Made by a program: the position numbers and the translations under genes
The notes under the pieces: generated by a model
The model's input: only the letters and a program-made list of their open reading frames with translations
The model's database searches: none
Told to the model about the DNA's origin: nothing
In this document: positions 37,450 through 46,560 of the stretch, piece by piece
Position numbering within the stretch: the first letter of the stretch is position 1
Layout: each line of letters begins with the position of its first letter
NCBI GenBank assembly: GCA_963793625.1
Contig: CAWCAT010000025.1
Location: 1-64,000 of the forward strand
Length of the DNA: 64,000 nt
Reading direction: 5' to 3'
Source of the DNA: G963668605 sp963793625
Lineage (GTDB): Bacteria > Acidobacteriota > Terriglobia > Bryobacterales > Bryobacteraceae

Positions 37450-38910
37450 TTAGTTCCGTTCCACTTTCAACTGCACGGTGGACGGTGCTGCCGGTGGCAC
37501 TGGTTTGGGCGGAGCCGATGGCAGAGTGATTTGTTCGCCAGTTCCCTTGCGAACGGTCACGGTGCCGCGATCTGTCGTCAGATTGATTTTTGGCCCCTGG
37601 CCAACGCTGCCAGAGAGAGTCACGCTCCGGGATTTGTTTCTTCCGCGGTCGTAGTCTTCGACAGTTTTCAACACGTCGCCGTATTCGTTTTCGATGTCCC
37701 CGCGCAGCGTGGTTGCCTTCAGCTCAAACTTAGCCGCGGGCGGAACCGCAAGTTCGATGTTCCCCGAACGCGTTCGCACGTCCATCTTGCCGAGCGAAGC
37801 CTTGGACGGCCTTAAAGCAACATCACCACGATCCAGCGTCAGGTCCAGCGACTGTGTGAAATCCCCGATCTGCGCATCCAGTGATTTAGCCGACAAACGG
37901 ACCGGGCCTACCATGTCTGTTCCGGTGAAATTGCGCGGATCGAGATGAATCTCGCCGGGCAGCTTGGCCAGTTCGAGTTCAAAGCTTCCGTTTAGTGCGG
38001 AATCCACACGCAACGGCTTGGCCAGATTACGGAAGCGCAGGTCGTTATAGAAGTTGGCTGATACCGTTACCTGACCTTCGATGTTTTCGAGATCCAGGTC
38101 CTTGCACCTGCCGCGCAATTCGATGTTGCCTTTCACGTTCGAGGCACGCAGAATGTCGCCCCGGCGCGTATCAACGCGGACGTTGCCGCCGATATTTTGC
38201 AAGCGCACACCTGCGTTGTCGCTATTGATGTCGATCTCGCCATTCACGTCGCTGATGTCGAAATCGCCCAACCGGCCGTGGCCTTCGACGCTGGCGTAGC
38301 GCGGAACAACTATCTCGATATCAGTGCTGACGCGGCGATTGCCCGTCACGCGCTCCTGATTGTTGCGCACGATAATAGTGTCGCCCTGCTGGATCAACTC
38401 CGTCGGGGAATCCTTATCGCTTTGCGCGGCTTCAGTTTCAGTCATGGCGCGAATACTCTTGCGGCCATTCAGCTTGATTTCGGTTGTATCGGTACCCGAA
38501 ATGCGCGCGTTGCCCCTGAAGTTCTCAATCACAATGCGGCATTGCTTAGCAGGCGCCGCAATCTTCTTTTCCGGAATTGCGTAGTCGAAGGACTCACCGA
38601 AAATTTCCACGCCGCGCATCATAAATCCGGGTCTGCGTTGGTGCACGAAAAACATTCCGGAACCAATTATGCAGAGAAGTACGATCAGCGCCCACTCACC
38701 ACCACCCATGCCCGAAGCCGGCAGCGGCTTGGAGCGCGCGTACCAAACGAAGACCTCGATGAGGCGCAGAACGCCCCATGCGATCAGTATGTACGGCCAG
38801 CTCTGGATCAGCACGTCCACATAGCGCAGATCGGGACGGAGATTATTCGCCAGAAACAGTACGCCGATAACAATAAGAAGTAGAGGTCCGACAATCGATC
38901 GCGGTCTCAT
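37450..38910 (-). CDS. Membrane protein with DUF4097-type beta-strand repeats
   Basis: From ATG 38910, which overlaps the preceding stop as ATGA, the protein begins MRPRSIVGPLLLIVIGVLFL, a LiaF/LiaI-like hydrophobic start, and has at least two more helices in the next 100 residues. The rest is a long series of short beta strands of the DUF4097 kind, with repeated patterns such as GDFDISDVNGEIDINSDNAG and NVKGNIELRG. The tail is proline-rich. The protein is probably anchored in the inner membrane with an extracytoplasmic beta-helix-like part. It is the last gene of the operon that begins with the ECF sigma factor, which suggests a role in envelope stress sensing. Confidence 0.8.
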   Translation of the reverse strand: MRPRSIVGPLLLIVIGVLFLANNLRPDLRYVDVLIQSWPYILIAWGVLRLIEVFVWYARSKPLPASGMGGGEWALIVLLCIIGSGMFFVHQRRPGFMMRGVEIFGESFDYAIPEKKIAAPAKQCRIVIENFRGNARISGTDTTEIKLNGRKSIRAMTETEAAQSDKDSPTELIQQGDTIIVRNNQERVTGNRRVSTDIEIVVPRYASVEGHGRLGDFDISDVNGEIDINSDNAGVRLQNIGGNVRVDTRRGDILRASNVKGNIELRGRCKDLDLENIEGQVTVSANFYNDLRFRNLAKPLRVDSALNGSFELELAKLPGEIHLDPRNFTGTDMVGPVRLSAKSLDAQIGDFTQSLDLTLDRGDVALRPSKASLGKMDVRTRSGNIELAVPPAAKFELKATTLRGDIENEYGDVLKTVEDYDRGRNKSRSVTLSGSVGQGPKINLTTDRGTVTVRKGTGEQITLPSAPPKPVPPAAPSTVQLKVERN

Positions 38911-39125
38911 GATGAAGTCCCTCCTGTTGCGGGATTCTGAAACTCGGGGCGCGCAGCTGCCCGCTCCAACAGCTTCAGAACACCGTACACGATAATCAGC
39001 ACCGGCCATGTGCGCGAGAAAGTGTATCCGCCAGCATGATCCACTGCGAACAATGTTCCGACGGTGATCAGTATCAGCGGTCCACGGATTGCCCGCATCA
39101 AGCTGCCGAGATTATTGCCGTTCAT
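38907..39125 (-). CDS. Small LiaI/LiaF-like membrane protein
   Basis: From ATG 39125 (MNGNNLGSLMRAIRGPLILI) the 72-residue protein has two hydrophobic helices, with GPLILITVGTLFAVDH and WPVLIIVYGVLKLLERA, the pattern of the LiaI/LiaF-like transmembrane region. The frame is open upstream to 39176, but that overlaps the preceding gene deeper and adds no motif. It overlaps both neighbours, by 14 bases and by ATGA. Confidence 0.7.
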   Translation of the reverse strand: MNGNNLGSLMRAIRGPLILITVGTLFAVDHAGGYTFSRTWPVLIIVYGVLKLLERAAARPEFQNPATGGTSS

Positions 39126-39807
39126 TGCTGACCTCCTGCCCCACTGGTTCAACTCCCGATCCCGACACGCGCACATAAAGCAGGTATGCGCCCAGCGCGA
39201 TCAGGAATACAGGCCAGTAGCGAATGATGTGGTAGAACCGCACGATATCCAGGTTGTTCAGCAGGAACACGACGCCGAGCGCGATTAAAGCGACCGGAGC
39301 CAGCGGGAATCCGGTTCCACGCAGCGGCACGATGCTCGAGAACTCATCCACCGGTTGGCCCAGTTGCCGTCGCTTGGCGGTGTGAAACGCCTCAAAGGCC
39401 ATGTAGAAGAACCACAGCGCGATCAGCATGCCGAAGAGTGGCTCCAAGCCGCCGGAAGCACCGGAAGAAACAATGCTGATCAGCAAGCCCAGTACGACGA
39501 CATGCACCAAGCCCTTGGCGTACTGTCCGTTGTAGATTGCGCCGACGCCCGGAATCAGACCGAGGATGAAGGCTAATCCCGGCGAGGCGCCCGGATTGGG
39601 AACTCCCGCCGGAACAGATGCCGTAGGCGGAACGGTCCAGGGTGACTCCGGAGATAAAGGCTGCGACGTTGAGGTCGCGCCCTCCGGCACGTGGTCCGCG
39701 CAGAAGATCGTACCCTGTGCAGTGCGCTGGCAACTCTGGCACAACGCCTTTCCACAGGCTCGGCAGTATGCGACTGCCGGCAATTCCGGATGGTTTTGGC
39801 AGTTCAT
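39112..39807 (-). CDS. B-box zinc finger and multi-helix membrane protein
   Basis: The 231-residue protein starts MNCQNHPELPAVAYCRACGK. The pattern C-x-x-H...C-x-x-C...C-x-x-C...C-x-x-H up to residue 40 is a B-box-type zinc-binding domain as found in many bacterial membrane proteins. A proline-rich linker and then at least four membrane helices follow, including FILGLIPGVGAIYNGQYAKG, a TM2/DUF5683-like hairpin, and a LiaF-like end (VALIALGVVFLLNNLDIVRFY). It is part of the sigma-factor operon. Confidence 0.75.
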   Translation of the reverse strand: MNCQNHPELPAVAYCRACGKALCQSCQRTAQGTIFCADHVPEGATSTSQPLSPESPWTVPPTASVPAGVPNPGASPGLAFILGLIPGVGAIYNGQYAKGLVHVVVLGLLISIVSSGASGGLEPLFGMLIALWFFYMAFEAFHTAKRRQLGQPVDEFSSIVPLRGTGFPLAPVALIALGVVFLLNNLDIVRFYHIIRYWPVFLIALGAYLLYVRVSGSGVEPVGQEVSNERQ

Positions 39808-39830
39808 GGTAGTGGCCTCCCTGGTCTTTA

Positions 39831-40434
39831 TTACTTCTTTCCTGTGTTATCCGTGGCTGGTTGTGTCACGGCAGGGGCCCCTTCTTTCTGGGCCGGAACA
39901 GGCTGCGTTTTTCGTAATTCTTCATCCTGTTCGGTCAATTCGCGGAACCGGGACTTGAGTTCCACGAACATTCGCATACTCTCGTAATACTTGAGGCCGC
40001 GCTCCCAGGTGCGATGCATCCTGTCGTCGAGCGACGCCCAGATCTCGATCGGATTCAGGTCTTTCGGCTGCAGTTGCCGCACCGGGACATTGACGAAACG
40101 GCGCCAGCATCGAGAAAGACAGAATCGTCATCGCCATGCCCATCGCGAAACGTGGCTGCAGGACCGGTTCCAGCCAGCGCATCAGCTTCGCGCGGACGCC
40201 GCGCGACTGCTTCGCTGCTGGAGCGACGCTGAACATCAGCCGCGTCATCAATTCCTGGGGCGGTTCGACTTCCGCCACGCTTCCGATAAACGTTACGGCG
40301 GCGGAAGCATCACGGACCAGTTCCGCACAACTCGCGCAGTGGGCCAGGTGCTCTTCCACCACAGACTTCTGCGCGGCATTGAGCGTCTGATCGACGTAGT
40401 CACAAAGCAGGATGTCGAGTTCCGCGCACGTCAT
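39831..40434 (-). CDS. Putative zinc-finger anti-sigma factor, one frameshift
   Basis: The N-terminus reads MTCAELDILLCDYVDQTLN and then HLAHCASCAELV, the H-x3-C-x2-C zinc-binding anti-sigma (zf-HC2) motif that holds ECF sigma factors inactive. A single membrane helix follows (FAMGMAMTILSFSMLAPF). Just after it, near 40101, one extra base shifts the frame; the continuation PVRQLQPKDLNPIEIWASLD and a charged C-terminal region lies in another frame, down to 39831. The start overlaps the sigma-factor stop by four bases, so the two are coupled, as is usual for such pairs. Confidence 0.8.
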
Positions 40435-41044
40435 ACTGCTACCTTCTGCTTTCGAAGGATGCGGGCCAATTCCGCTCGCCCGCGGTTAAGCCGCGACTTC
40501 ACAGTGCCTTCCGGCACATTCAGTACGTCGGCGATTTCCTTATACTCCATCTCTTCCAGATCCCTCAGGATAACCGTTTCCCGAAGTTCGGGCGAGAGTT
40601 TTTGCAGCGCCGCCCTGCAAAATTTCACTGGCTTCCCTGCCAGCAACCAGACTGTCAGTGCGTGAGGACGACGAGGAATGCTCTTCCAGCATCGGCAATT
40701 GATTTTCGATGGAATCGCTGGCGCGCTCCAGCTTCGTCCGGCGGTAATTGTCGATCAGCAGATTTCGCGAGAGCCGGGTCAGCCAGACGACCAGGGAACC
40801 TTCGCCCGCGCGGAAACTGCGACAACGATTTGAAGACTCTGAGGAAGACGTCCTGCGTCAGATCCTGCGCCTCTCCATCATTGCCTGTAAACCGGTAGCA
40901 AATCGCAGTAAACCCGTTTGGTGTAAGCTTTACAAAGTCCTCCCAGGCGGCTTCCTCACCGCTGAGACACCGCTGAACTAGACTGGCTTCAAGGTCCAAG
41001 CTGTTTCCCGATACTTTATCGTAATGAGGGGCTCGCGTGTGCAA
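40431..41044 (-). CDS. ECF-type RNA polymerase sigma factor, frameshifted
   Basis: Region 2 is visible as EDFVKLTPNGFTAICYRFTGN and AQDLTQDVFLRVFKSL, typical of ECF sigma factors. Frame changes near 40813 and 40608 interrupt the linker; read through, it gives RAGEGSLVVWLTRLSRNLLI and then ASEILQ. Region 4 is intact at the end: LSPELRETVILRDLEEMEYK and EIADVLNVPEGTVKSRLNRG, a helix-turn-helix for the -35 element. The start codon is uncertain, with a TTG at 41044 as the first candidate. It heads an operon with its likely anti-sigma factor and three membrane proteins. Confidence 0.8.
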
Positions 41045-41395
41045 CAGGTCCCAGCCGAATCCGCCGGATGTTCCCGCGGCGCCGTAGCTTGAGCGATTGC
41101 GAATGCTGCCAAGTGCTGTCCATCAACCATTGATTCCTGGCGCGTTCCAATTTCGCTTCCGATAATAGAAACGAGGAATTATCATAAGAAGTTCAATCAA
41201 ATGCTGATGGTGCAAGATTTTGGAGCGTGACGGCTCTTGGTGGCGAAGCGGGGCGCCCACCCACTCCCTTCGCAAGAATCTATTCTAGCGGAATTGCAGC
41301 AGAGCGAAATGAGATGATAGGAAAGGCTCTGCAGCGCACTGGCCGAAGCAGCGCCATCCGTCGCGCCCGTTTGCGGCAGGAGAAAAGAGGAAGCT
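41045..41395. other. Intergenic stretch without a recognisable gene
   Basis: About 350 bases lie between the divergent sigma-factor operon and the flippase-like gene. It probably holds both promoters. No tRNA, no repeat and no frame with recognisable coding signal were found. The adjacent sequence on both sides has many base errors, so a small gene could be hidden. Confidence 0.35.
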
Positions 41396-42450
41396 ATCCC
41401 TAAGCGGAAACTGCATTTAAGTGCGTTGCTGGTGGGCATCGTTGTAGTCTGCCCTGATCGTCGCATTGGTAGTAAGATTCCAGCGTTCAGGGTTCGACAT
41501 GGACAAGTTCCTGTTCGACGTTCGTAAACGTGAACATGTGGTGGCTGGGCGCTTCGACCGCTGCTCGCACTCAGTACTTACTTAGGTCGCGCGATCCGCT
41601 GGGAAGTCATGATCCGGCCGCTTCAACCGGAAGCCAGCATCTGGAGACTGTTCGTCGCGACCGCCATCGGATTCACAGCCATGGTGATTTTCGGGCGCCC
41701 AGGCGAGCTGGTTCGCCCCTATCTGATTGCAGTCAAAGAGAAAGGTTCCCTTTACCTCGCAGATCGCCGCGTGGGTGCTGGAGCGGATCTACGATTTGCT
41801 GATTGTGCTTCTGCTGTTCGGGTTCGCCCTTACCAGGCTTCAGAGTACCGGTGCCACTGTTGGGCCAACGGTCAAATTGATTCTTGGGACGGGAGGCTAT
41901 TTCGTCGCCGTGCTTTGCTCCGTCTGTTTGATCATCCTGTTGGGGTTGCGCTATTTTTCGGAAACCATGCGCAGCCGGATTGTGCTCTGCTTTGGCGTTT
42001 CTGCCCGAGAAGCAGCGCACGCTGGCAGAACAAGTTGTTACGGCATTTGTGAGCGGAATGGGTTCGACGCGCAATAACAGCTTTGTTCTCAAGCTGATTG
42101 CTTACACCCTGGTTGAGTGGCTGCTCATTGTTGGTTGTTTCTACTGCATGTTCCAGGGATTTCCGGCCACCCTGCATCTGGGCCTGATCGATGTCCTCAT
42201 TTTTGTAGGCTTTGTCGCTTTCGGCAGCGTTATACAAATTCCCGGAATTGGCGGGGGTATGCAGGTGGCGGCGGTGCTGGTTCTCACTGAGATCTTTGGC
42301 GTACAGTTGGAAGCGGCAGGCGGAATCGCAATCCTGATCTGGCTCGTGACATTCGTAGTAATCGTGCCCCTAGGCTTGGGGCTTGCCTTCCACGAAGGAC
42401 TTAACTGGAAAAAGCTGAAAGAAATAGAGGAGAAAGCGGCGTCTCTATGA
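41396..42450 (+). pseudogene. LPG-synthase-TM/flippase-like membrane protein, five frameshifts
   Basis: Read through frame changes near 41453, 41516, 41577, 41746 and 41995, the product is a multi-helix membrane protein of the UPF0104/lysylphosphatidylglycerol synthase TM type (AglD/YbhN-like). Typical motifs are YLGRAIRWEVMIRPLQPEAS, then FGRPGELVRPYLIAVKEK, a VLERIYDLLIVLLLFGFAL segment, and FGSVIQIPGIGGGMQVAAVL near the end. The last 470 bases are in one frame. The start codon is not clear: a purine-rich sequence precedes an ATC triplet at 41396. The motif order is complete, so the damage looks like an inaccurate consensus rather than long decay. Its stop overlaps the nrdR start by four bases, which suggests a shared transcript. 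Confidence 0.7.
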
Positions 42451-42908
42451 TGTGTCCGTTCTGTGGTTACAAGCAGGATCGGGTGATCGATTCCCGCGAA
42501 AGCAAAGAAGGCGATGCGATTCGGCGCCGGCGTCAATGTCTGGAATGTGAGCGACGATTTACTACATATGAAAGAATTGACGAGATACCGTACATGGTGG
42601 TTAAGAAAGACGGCCGCAGGGAGAAGTTTGACCGGCAGAAAGTGTTAGCTGGCTTACTGAAGGCATGTGAAAAGCGACCGGTTCCGATGGCCCGACTCGC
42701 TGATATTGTCAACGATGTCGAAGCGCACCTGGCAGAATCGTCCGAGCGCGAGCTTTCTACTACAGAGATAGGGGAAATGCTGATGGACAAGTTGAGCGGC
42801 TTGGACAAGATCGCTTACGTCCGTTTCGCTTCTGTCTACAGAGACTTCCAAGACGTCGAGGCGTTTTTGCTGGAGCTGAAAACGCTGATGTCACACAAGC
42901 GCGGGTAG
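42447..42908 (+). CDS. nrdR: Transcriptional repressor NrdR
   Basis: NrdR senses ATP/dATP and represses ribonucleotide reductase genes. The 153-residue protein has the N-terminal zinc ribbon (C3-x2-C6 and C31-x2-C34, in MMCPFCGYKQD and RQCLECERRF), followed by the invariant RFTTYERI block and an ATP-cone from residue 49 (VVKKDGRREKFDRQKVLAGL). No ribonucleotide reductase gene is in this window. The start overlaps the end of the flippase-like gene. Confidence 0.95.
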   Translation: MMCPFCGYKQDRVIDSRESKEGDAIRRRRQCLECERRFTTYERIDEIPYMVVKKDGRREKFDRQKVLAGLLKACEKRPVPMARLADIVNDVEAHLAESSERELSTTEIGEMLMDKLSGLDKIAYVRFASVYRDFQDVEAFLLELKTLMSHKRG

Positions 42909-43010
42909 ATTTCCAGACCGGATCGACTACAGGTTGATACGTTCAGAGTTGCGGGTTCTGATTGTTCCACGCAGAAAAGATGTAACCAAACTCTTTGTGA
43001 AACATCAACA

Positions 43011-43048
43011 TAATCAGAGCTTAACAAGCTAATCAGGGCTTAACAAGC
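43011..43048 (+). repeat. Tandem 19-base repeat in the rpoD promoter
   Basis: Two adjoining 19-base copies at 43011-43029 and 43030-43048 differ at one position. Each contains the near-palindromic core gcttaacaagc. The second copy contains the -35 hexamer of the likely rpoD promoter. Spacing of 19 bases would put two bound dimers on nearly the same face of the helix, so an operator is possible; this is inference. Confidence 0.55.
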
Positions 43049-43068
43049 GTTCTGCTTGATGCTATACT
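43040..43068 (+). promoter_or_regulatory. Likely promoter of the housekeeping sigma gene
   Basis: TTAACA at 43040-43045 and TATACT at 43063-43068 are separated by exactly 17 bases, close to the housekeeping consensus. The start of transcription would be near 43075, giving a leader of about 108 bases before the GTG start at 43183. Confidence 0.6.
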
Positions 43069-43182
43069 TAAACTGGCAACTCGTTCGCCGCTCCTCATTT
43101 TGCTTACCTCGGCTAAGCGCGGCTCATAGTTTCCAGACAACCCCTCGGAGAAATTCGGACAGACGGGGGAGGTGAGTCGGAA

Positions 43183-44712
43183 GTGGATCAATTCGAAGAT
43201 CAGTATACAGATAGTCACGAACCTCTTGGGCTTCCGTTTGACGAGGAGCCCAATTTTTTCCATCCCGAAGAGGTACATGACGGCGAGGAATTTCCAGCTG
43301 CTGCGCAGGTGGAAGAGTCGATTTACACCGACGATCCCGTACGAGTGTATTTGCGGGAAATGGGTGCCGTGCCGCTGCTTACCCGTGAAGGCGAAGTCGA
43401 ACTGGCTCGCCGCATGGAGCGCGGTAAATTGCGCATGCAAAAGGCGATTTCACGTTCAGCCGTCGTTCAATTGATGGTTGTGGAATCCGCGGAAACGATT
43501 AAGCGAACCGACGAAGAGCTCGATAACCTGGTCGATCTGGGCGACGTGGAAGAAGGCAGTACAGCCGACACCAAGCGTCGCAATGAAGTTCGCCAGCAAT
43601 TTATCGATATTCTCGCGCTTCACAAAAAGCTTCATCAACTTACCGACAAAATGAATGCGTCGGTGGCGGTGAACAAAAAAGCTAAAAAGCGCCAAGCCAT
43701 GAAGGTGGCCCGCTGCAAGGTTGAGATCTCGCGCGACATTCGTAGAATTCCATTTCTTAACATCAAGTGGAAGCAGTTCGCAAAAGAGATCGATCGGGCA
43801 GTAGAGGAGTTGGCGCATCTCGATGTGGAATGCCGCAAGCTGGATGAGAAAGCTAATCCGGCGCTGCAACCCAGGATTCGCGAGTTAAAACGCGAGATCA
43901 AAAAACGCGAGCAGTTGGCTGGCGCCTCTGTTGCCGACCTGAAGCATACCGTTCAGGTGATCCGGCATGGCGAAATGGAAGCTGAGCGCGCAAAGAAAGA
44001 TCTTGTCGAGGCAAATCTTCGTCTGGTTGTGTCGGTCGCCAAGAAGTATGTCAATCGCGGATTGCACCTACTGGATCTGATTCAGGAAGGCAATATCGGG
44101 TTGATGCGCGCGGCAGACAAGTTTGAGTATCGCCGGGGCTACAAGTTTTCCACGTATGCTACCTGGTGGATCAGACAGGCCATCACTCGCGCCATCGCGG
44201 ATCAGTCGCGTACCATTCGTATTCCCGTTCACATGAACGAGAGTATGAACAAGTTCCTGCGGGCAACTCGTGAGCTCGAGAAAGAACTTGGGCGCGCTCC
44301 GACGAACGAGGAAATCAGCCGGCGCATGGATATTCCGGTTGAGAAGGTCCAGAAGCTGAAAACCATTTCACGCGATCCGGTTTCGCTGGAAACTCCAGTG
44401 GGTCGTGATGGTGAATCCGCACTCGGCGATTTGATTGAAGATCGTTGGGTAGGGTCTCCGGTTGATGCGGTGATCGATTCCAACGTTCGCGATGAGACTG
44501 CCAACATTCTGAAGACACTCTCTCCCAAGGAGGAGAAAGTGATCCGGCTCCGCTTCGGCATCGGCTGCGAGCGCGAGCACACACTCGAAGAAATCGGACA
44601 GGAGTTCGACGTAACTCGAGAGCGCATTCGCCAGATCGAAGCCAAGGCATTACGGCAACTCCGCTCACCTGAGCGGGCGCGGCACTTACGAGCCTTGCTG
44701 GCAGCGCGCTAG
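43183..44712 (+). CDS. rpoD: RNA polymerase housekeeping sigma factor RpoD
   Basis: The 509-residue protein starts at GTG 43183 behind a gggggaggtg ribosome-binding site. The N-terminal 45 residues are acidic and replace the usual region 1.1. Region 1.2 is DDPVRVYLREMGAVPLLTRE, region 2 shows LRLVVSVAKKYVNRGLHLLD and then LIQEGNIGLMRAADKFEYRR and YKFSTYATWWIRQAITRAIA for core binding and -10 melting. Regions 3 and 4 follow, with REHTLEEIGQEFDVTRERIR carrying the -35 helix-turn-helix. A rho-independent terminator follows 27 bases after the stop. Confidence 0.95.
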   Translation: MDQFEDQYTDSHEPLGLPFDEEPNFFHPEEVHDGEEFPAAAQVEESIYTDDPVRVYLREMGAVPLLTREGEVELARRMERGKLRMQKAISRSAVVQLMVVESAETIKRTDEELDNLVDLGDVEEGSTADTKRRNEVRQQFIDILALHKKLHQLTDKMNASVAVNKKAKKRQAMKVARCKVEISRDIRRIPFLNIKWKQFAKEIDRAVEELAHLDVECRKLDEKANPALQPRIRELKREIKKREQLAGASVADLKHTVQVIRHGEMEAERAKKDLVEANLRLVVSVAKKYVNRGLHLLDLIQEGNIGLMRAADKFEYRRGYKFSTYATWWIRQAITRAIADQSRTIRIPVHMNESMNKFLRATRELEKELGRAPTNEEISRRMDIPVEKVQKLKTISRDPVSLETPVGRDGESALGDLIEDRWVGSPVDAVIDSNVRDETANILKTLSPKEEKVIRLRFGIGCEREHTLEEIGQEFDVTRERIRQIEAKALRQLRSPERARHLRALLAAR

Positions 44713-44738
44713 AAGTTCAGTACAATTCCAAGTTAGAA

Positions 44739-44766
44739 AGCCGGGCCTTAAACGCCCGGCTTTTTC
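44739..44766 (+). terminator. Rho-independent terminator of rpoD
   Basis: agccgggc (44739-44746) and gcccggct (44754-44761) form a perfect eight-base-pair GC-rich stem with a seven-base loop, followed by a run of Ts. Confidence 0.9.
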
Positions 44767-44797
44767 CATTTGCACCAACATGTAATCGAATACACCT

Positions 44798-46507
44798 ATG
44801 CGTATTTCGTTAGTCTTCGCGTTAGGTGTATGTTCGCTTGTTTCGTCCGCGTTCGCCCAGTCAGAAGTTGGCGGTGCAACTCTAAACGGAACTGTCCTCG
44901 ATCCCAGTGGCGCGTAACCGCTGCCAAAGTGATCGCGGTCAACAAAAATACCGGCTTCGAAAGGTCCACTCTGACCAGCGATGCCGGCATCTATAACTTT
45001 CTCCGCCTGCCAGTCGGTACCTACGATGTTACCGTTGAGGCCAAAGGCTTCCGTCCGGTCAAACGGACAGGCCTCGCGCTCGGCATCGGCGCAGTCGCAA
45101 CAGTCAACGTTTCACTGGAGATCGGGTCCTCCACGGAAATGGTGACAGTCAATTCTGAAGTTCCCGTTGTGGAAACCACACGTTCCCAGACCAGCACGGT
45201 TGTGAACGATAAGGCCGTCCGTGATCTTCCGATCAATGGCCGGAACTTCCTCGATTTTGCCCTCCTGACCCCAGGCGTTTCCAGCGATCCGCGCGGCGGC
45301 GACCTGTCCTTTGGTGGACAGCGCGGTACCGCCAACAGCTTGCTGGTGGACGGTGGCGACAGCAACAATCTGTTCTTCGGTCAATCCTCCGGGCGCGCAG
45401 GCGTCCGCAACCCTTATGCCTTCAGCCAGGATGCTGTTCAGGAATTCCAGGTCAACACCGAATGGGTACAACGCCGAAACTGGTCGCGCCGGCGGTGGCG
45501 TTATCAACGTGGTGACCAAGTCCGGGACCAACGAGTTCCACGGCGGCGGCTTCTGGTTTTACCGCGACAAGGCCATGAACGCGAACACGTTCATCAATAA
45601 CTCACGCAACATTCTCAAGCAGCCCTATCACTTCAACCAGTTCGGCGGTAATCTTGGCGGACCTGTAAAAAGAGACAAGCTATTCTTCTTCTACAGCTTC
45701 GACGTCAGCGCAACACCAATCCAAACCCCGTCTATTTACAAACCCTGCCACCTTCTGACGCGCTCTCGCAGCAGGCGCTCCAGGAAATATCCAAGTATCT
45801 GGTGCCCTACGTTACGAACATGAATAACGACATTCATCTCGTGAAGATGGACTGGAACATCAACTCCAACCAACGCCTCAGTGTTCGCTACAACGCTCAC
45901 CGATTCAAGGGCAAGAACTACGAGAACGGCGGTTTCACCAGCGCCGGCGAACATACCGGGAACAGTAACATCAGCACGGACAACCAAGGTCGCACAGGAC
46001 ACCCTGCTACCCAACGCCGATCGTGCGCTCGACGACGCCGACGTGCGTCATCGCTTCGTGATCTCGGGTGTGTGGGATCTGGCTTACGGGCGCTCGCTGA
46101 AGAATCCGGTGCTCAACGCCCTGATGCGTGATTACCAGCTTTCGGTGATCAGCAATATCCGTTCGGGGCGCCACTTCTCCGCAACTACCGGCGGCGATCC
46201 TAACAATGATGGCAATGCCCGTTCTGACCGCTCGCCGTATGTGGGCCGCAATACCATCGAGGGCCCCGGCTTTGCGGGTGTGGATCTGTGCGTAACGCGC
46301 GACATCCGCATTCGTGAGAAGCTTTCGCTCAAACTAATCGGCGAAGCGTTTAACCTGACCAACCGCGCAAACTTCAGCGGCTTCAATCAGGGGCAGTACA
46401 ACTACACTGCGGCGACGCGCGTGTTTGTTCCGACTACGAATTACCTGATCCGGACCAGCACGTTCGACCCGCGTATCCTGCAATTAGCGGCTAAAATCAC
46501 TTTCTAG
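44798..46507 (+). pseudogene. Oar-like TonB-dependent receptor, frameshifted and internally deleted
   Basis: The product starts with a signal peptide (MRISLVFALGVCSLVSSAFA) and a carboxypeptidase-regulatory domain (TLNGTVLDPSGA, then FLRLPVGTYDVTVEAKGF). A plug domain with DLPINGRNFLDFALLTPGVS and RAGGGVINVVTKSGTNEFHG follows. Frame changes fall near 44916, 45458 and 45735. At about 45985 the sequence jumps from an early barrel segment (GEHTGNSNISTDN) to one near the C-terminus (LLPNADRALDDADVRHRFVI). The usual family length is around 950-1100 residues and only about 570 are encoded, so a large part of the barrel is missing. The end, FDPRILQLAAKITF, is a normal C-terminal strand. Such receptors import large substrates across the outer membrane; this copy as written would not form a full barrel. 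Confidence 0.8.
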
Positions 46508-46518
46508 TCGTTCTGATT

Positions 46519-46552
46519 CGGCTACCTGGTTGGCTGACCAATCAGGTAGCCG
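46519..46552. terminator. Long hairpin between convergent receptor and DUF2231 genes
   Basis: cggctacctg (46519-46528) pairs with caggtagccg (46543-46552), continued by gttgg with ccaat (one G-T pair), to give a 15-base-pair stem with a four-base loop. No T run follows, but the position, 12 bases behind one stop and 9 before the other gene's stop, suits a bidirectional end signal. Confidence 0.6.
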
Positions 46553-46560
46553 GAAGCTTC

